Source: Rhodocyclaceae bacterium (GTDB taxonomy: Bacteria; Pseudomonadota; Gammaproteobacteria; Burkholderiales; Rhodocyclaceae). Taken from it: DNA of 7,768 nt. Both the position numbers and the translations under genes were made by a program. Shown piece by piece: positions 5,426-7,768 of the stretch (the first letter of the stretch is position 1; each line of letters begins with the position of its first letter). The stretch lies in contig JANYAW010000417.1 in assembly GCA_025361105.1 (NCBI GenBank), forward strand, positions 1-7,768. The letters run 5' to 3'. The notes under the pieces were generated by a model, which was not told the DNA's origin, did no database searches, and saw only the letters and a list, made by a program, of their open reading frames with translations.

Positions 5426-6775
5426 ATGACAGACTATCGATTTGACATTCCCGAAGATCTACCAAAGCAGCTCGCCCGCTACTGGTTGAGCCTCGGCATT
5501 GCGGCATTGATTGGCGCAGGTTTGTTGGCTTTGTTGCTGGGACTTTCGCGCACGCCGGGCATACAAGACGTTTTCCCACTAAAGGACTTTTTCCGCTCGG
5601 CCTTGGTCGTTCATGTCGATTTGTCGGTGCTGGTGTGGTTCATGTCATTTGCCGGCGTCATGTGGAGTTTGGCCGGTGGACAAGGCTTCGCTGTTTTGGG
5701 ACGCACTGGTTTTGGTTTAGCGGCAACCGGCACAGCCATCATGACTGTATCGCCGTTTTTCCCGGACGCGCAACCGCTGCTCAACAACTACATTCCGGTG
5801 CTGCAACAACCGGTGTTTTTTGGTGGGCTTGTGGTGGCAGGTGTGGGATTTTCGCTGACGGTGTTGCGGGCTTTAGTGACAATCAAATTCATGTCGCCAG
5901 TTGGTGCTGGCAACACGCCGTCACCTATCCGCTTTGCCATTTTTCTGTCCGCCATCGCTGGCGCCACTGCACTCGGCGGCGTATTTTTTTCGCTTTTGCA
6001 CGCACCTGAAGTCGACGGCCAAGCGTTTTGGGAGGCGGTGTTTTGGGGGGGCGGTCATACGCTGCAATTTCAGCACACGCTGCTGATGATCGTAGCGTGG
6101 TTTTGGCTGGCCAGTGACTTGGGTCAAGCGCCAAAAATACAGGCGCGCACTGCCCTGTTTTTGTTTGCGCTTGCCACCATGCCAGTGCTTGCCGCGCCAA
6201 TGATTTTTGCTTTCAGTGAGGTCGGTTCGGCTTGGCATGTGGTTTATTTCGCGCGACTAATGGAACTGGGTCATCCACTGATGCTGCCGTTAGTCGTCGT
6301 GGCGGCGGCGGCTTTGTGGCAGGTTCGCAAAATCAGCGCACCAGCAAAATCCGCGTTCATGGCGTCGTTTGTGTTGTTCGCTGCGGGCGGTGTTTTGGCT
6401 TATCTGATCAAAGGTGTAAATGTGGTGATTCCGGCGCATTACCACGGCTCGATTGTCGGCGTGACTTTGAGTTTTATGGGTCTGGCTTATGTGCTTTTGC
6501 CGCAACTTGGATTCGGACAAATCAACACAAAAATGGCGCGCTGGCAGCCTTATGTCTATGGCGCTGGCCAGTTGATGCATATTCTTGGCTTGGCTGTGTC
6601 GGGCGGCTATGGCGTGCAACGCAAGGTGGCTGGCGCTGAGCAAATGCTCATTACGCTGCCGCAAAAAATCGGCATGGGCGTGATGGGCATGGGGAGCTTG
6701 GTGTCGGTGATTGGCGGCGTGATGTTTGTCGTGGTTTGCCTCATCGCGATGAGTAAACACGAGCCTAAAACTTGA
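5426..6775 (+). CDS. Heme-copper oxidase subunit I-like membrane protein with incomplete CuB site
   Basis: A 449-residue, about 12-helix protein of the heme-copper oxidase subunit I superfamily, nearest in feel to CcoN/NorB-like proteins. Histidines in recognisable places: H63 in helix 2 (VVHVDLSVLVWF, low-spin heme ligand), H211 in helix 6 (WGGGHTLQF, one CuB ligand), and H338 and H340 in helix 10 (IPAHYHGSIVG, high-spin and low-spin heme). The tandem His-His expected in helix 7, about 50 residues after H211 (near residue 261), is absent; that region reads PMIFAFSEVGSAWH, with lone H271 and H283 farther on. Classical oxygen reduction is therefore doubtful, though heme binding is likely. I recall similar oxidase I-like genes near ctaB or sco in betaproteobacteria. 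Here it fills the usual ctaA slot in reverse orientation. Its stop abuts the next gene's stop with no gap. ATG 5426 is the first start after an in-frame stop; its ribosome site is weak. A G7 run (6045-6051) precedes the H211 codon. Confidence 0.82.
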   Translation: MTDYRFDIPEDLPKQLARYWLSLGIAALIGAGLLALLLGLSRTPGIQDVFPLKDFFRSALVVHVDLSVLVWFMSFAGVMWSLAGGQGFAVLGRTGFGLAATGTAIMTVSPFFPDAQPLLNNYIPVLQQPVFFGGLVVAGVGFSLTVLRALVTIKFMSPVGAGNTPSPIRFAIFLSAIAGATALGGVFFSLLHAPEVDGQAFWEAVFWGGGHTLQFQHTLLMIVAWFWLASDLGQAPKIQARTALFLFALATMPVLAAPMIFAFSEVGSAWHVVYFARLMELGHPLMLPLVVVAAAALWQVRKISAPAKSAFMASFVLFAAGGVLAYLIKGVNVVIPAHYHGSIVGVTLSFMGLAYVLLPQLGFGQINTKMARWQPYVYGAGQLMHILGLAVSGGYGVQRKVAGAEQMLITLPQKIGMGVMGMGSLVSVIGGVMFVVVCLIAMSKHEPKT

Positions 6776-7357
6776 CTAGAACTTAATTAAACGCCCAACT
6801 TCTTTGATGAATTTCATCGGCTCGGGAGTGTCGCTGTAACGCATCACAATTTGGCCGCGTCGATCGACTAAATGAATATAGCGCGGTGACCCTTTGATAC
6901 CGCCCAATCCGATTACGCTTTCCAATGCAAGCGGCCGCGCGAGGATGAGATCGGGATGCGCGGCGATCAATTCGGCGGCAGGTTCGGTCGCATCGGTAAT
7001 CACCCACAAGCGTTCCAGACGCATGCTACCTTTGCCTTGCGCGGTGCGTGATTGCCGCGTCAAATACAAAGCTTGCTGGCACGCCGTGTCGCATGCGCCA
7101 GGTGCTGCGTAGACCATCAGCCAGCCGTCTGTGACCGCCTCGTGAACGAGCGGCTTGCCTGTGAGGTCAAGCAATTGCTCATAAGGAAAAGCTTGCGGCG
7201 TTACCACCTCACCTAAACTCGGCACAGTTGGCAAGGTCCACACGTAGCGAAACATCAGCGCGGCTGCCAGCGGCAACAAACATACCATCGCGATTATCAG
7301 AATGACCCGTTGTCCGCGACTCGGTCTGCGGCTCGGTTTGTCTATTGGCGTTTCCAT
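6776..7357 (-). CDS. Membrane-anchored thioredoxin-fold (Sco-like) protein with CxxxC, oxidase assembly cluster
   Basis: A 193-residue protein with one N-terminal membrane helix (about residues 17-38, after a basic start) and a periplasmic thioredoxin-like domain. The domain carries C89-x3-C93 (APGACDTAC), the same spacing as the Sco copper site. The Sco-type D-H-S-S-G histidine is not conserved; the aligned stretch reads SPRYIHLVDRRGQ, where H162 lies at a different place. It may act as a thiol reductase or copper carrier for CuA assembly; this is inferred from fold and place. The same small protein commonly follows SURF1 in proteobacterial oxidase clusters. ATG 7357 overlaps the SURF1 stop by 16 bases and has GGATGG upstream; ATG 7366 (3 more residues) and GTG 7402 are alternatives. 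The overlap suggests coupled translation. Its stop abuts that of the HCO-like gene. Confidence 0.8.
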   Translation of the reverse strand: METPIDKPSRRPSRGQRVILIIAMVCLLPLAAALMFRYVWTLPTVPSLGEVVTPQAFPYEQLLDLTGKPLVHEAVTDGWLMVYAAPGACDTACQQALYLTRQSRTAQGKGSMRLERLWVITDATEPAAELIAAHPDLILARPLALESVIGLGGIKGSPRYIHLVDRRGQIVMRYSDTPEPMKFIKEVGRLIKF

Positions 7358-7768
7358 AACATCCATCCGTAGACTGCTGCCATTATCGAAAATATTAACC
7401 ACATCAGCGCATAACCGATGTGGTGCAAAGCTGGATGCTCGGGGCTAGTCCATTCACGCACCAGCCCGTCATCCGCTGTACTGGTTTGCAGCAACATCAA
7501 TGGCAGCACATTCAGATCCACACTCAAGCCGGAATTTTTCTTGTAGTCATCCTCACGCACATGTTGCCACACGCGTCCAGCAGGGCCTTCGGCTTTGAGC
7601 TCGAACACGCGTTGCTCGAAGTGACGTAGCGATCCGTTCAATTCCAGCGGCGCGTCATTTGTGACTATGCTCGGCATCTCACTGCGCAATCGCGGCGCAA
7701 GTACCCAGCCGCGATTGACCAAAATTACCGAGGTACTTGCCTCGAGCTGAAACGGCGTGAGCACGTGA
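7342..7768 (-). CDS. SURF1-family cytochrome oxidase assembly protein (C-terminal 141 residues)
   Basis: The 3' part of a SURF1 gene whose start lies beyond the right edge. SURF1/Shy1 proteins are inner-membrane factors that help place heme A in cytochrome c oxidase subunit I. Visible marks: HVLTPFQL, the conserved VNRGWV segment shortly after, the WQHV segment, and a C-terminal membrane helix (GYALMWLIFSIMAAVYGWMLW) preceded by HHIG and ending in KRQ. About 90-100 N-terminal residues including the first membrane helix are outside the window. The GTG at 7764 is internal, since the reading continues open to the edge with a family-like residue. It overlaps the next gene downstream, as expected for an operon. 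Confidence 0.88.
   Translation of the reverse strand, partial: HVLTPFQLEASTSVILVNRGWVLAPRLRSEMPSIVTNDAPLELNGSLRHFEQRVFELKAEGPAGRVWQHVREDDYKKNSGLSVDLNVLPLMLLQTSTADDGLVREWTSPEHPALHHIGYALMWLIFSIMAAVYGWMLWKRQ

Noticed and set aside
5921..6238. Open frames antisense to the HCO-like gene
   Set aside because: Basic, low-complexity products opposite conserved helices; no ribosome site or family match.
5426..6775. Naming this gene ccoN, ctaD or norB
   Set aside because: Key CuB ligands are absent and no partner subunit (ccoO, ctaC, norC) is adjacent, so a respiratory subunit name would mislead.

Overview
The window looks like chromosomal DNA from a proteobacterium, most likely a betaproteobacterium (a gammaproteobacterium is possible). 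Two things point there. The gene order SURF1 / small thioredoxin-fold membrane protein / (heme A synthase slot) / ctaB / sco is the usual tail of the aa3-type cytochrome c oxidase cluster in those classes. The Rieske oxygenase also belongs to a subfamily I associate with betaproteobacteria. Base composition is moderate, a little over half G+C by eye. I see no rRNA, tRNA, CRISPR array, insertion sequence or phage gene.

Left part (1-2108): a decayed zinc alcohol dehydrogenase remnant on the minus strand (1-695) lies just downstream of an intact Rieske-type oxygenase (733-1842, minus). A 266-base non-coding region with several short palindromes separates that gene from a divergent SulP-family anion transporter carrying a STAS domain (2109-3776, plus).

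Right part (3792-7768): a cytochrome oxidase maturation block. On the minus strand, in transcription order, are the 3' part of a SURF1 gene (runs off the right edge), a membrane-anchored CxxxC thioredoxin-fold protein, then ctaB (heme O synthase) and sco (copper chaperone for CuA). Between the CxxxC protein and ctaB, where ctaA (heme A synthase) normally sits, there is instead a plus-strand gene. It encodes a 449-residue, 12-helix protein with the fold signature of heme-copper oxidase subunit I. It keeps histidines fitting both low-spin heme ligands, the high-spin heme ligand and one CuB ligand, but lacks the tandem His-His that completes the CuB site.

Together, CtaB makes heme O, Sco and probably the CxxxC protein handle copper or thiol chemistry for CuA assembly, and SURF1 assists heme insertion into subunit I. 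The HCO-like gene is the least explained element. It is packed between its neighbours with a 0-base tail-to-tail junction on one side and a 52-base divergent gap on the other. The most useful leads are this protein, the missing ctaA, and the mutational history readable in the dehydrogenase pseudogene.
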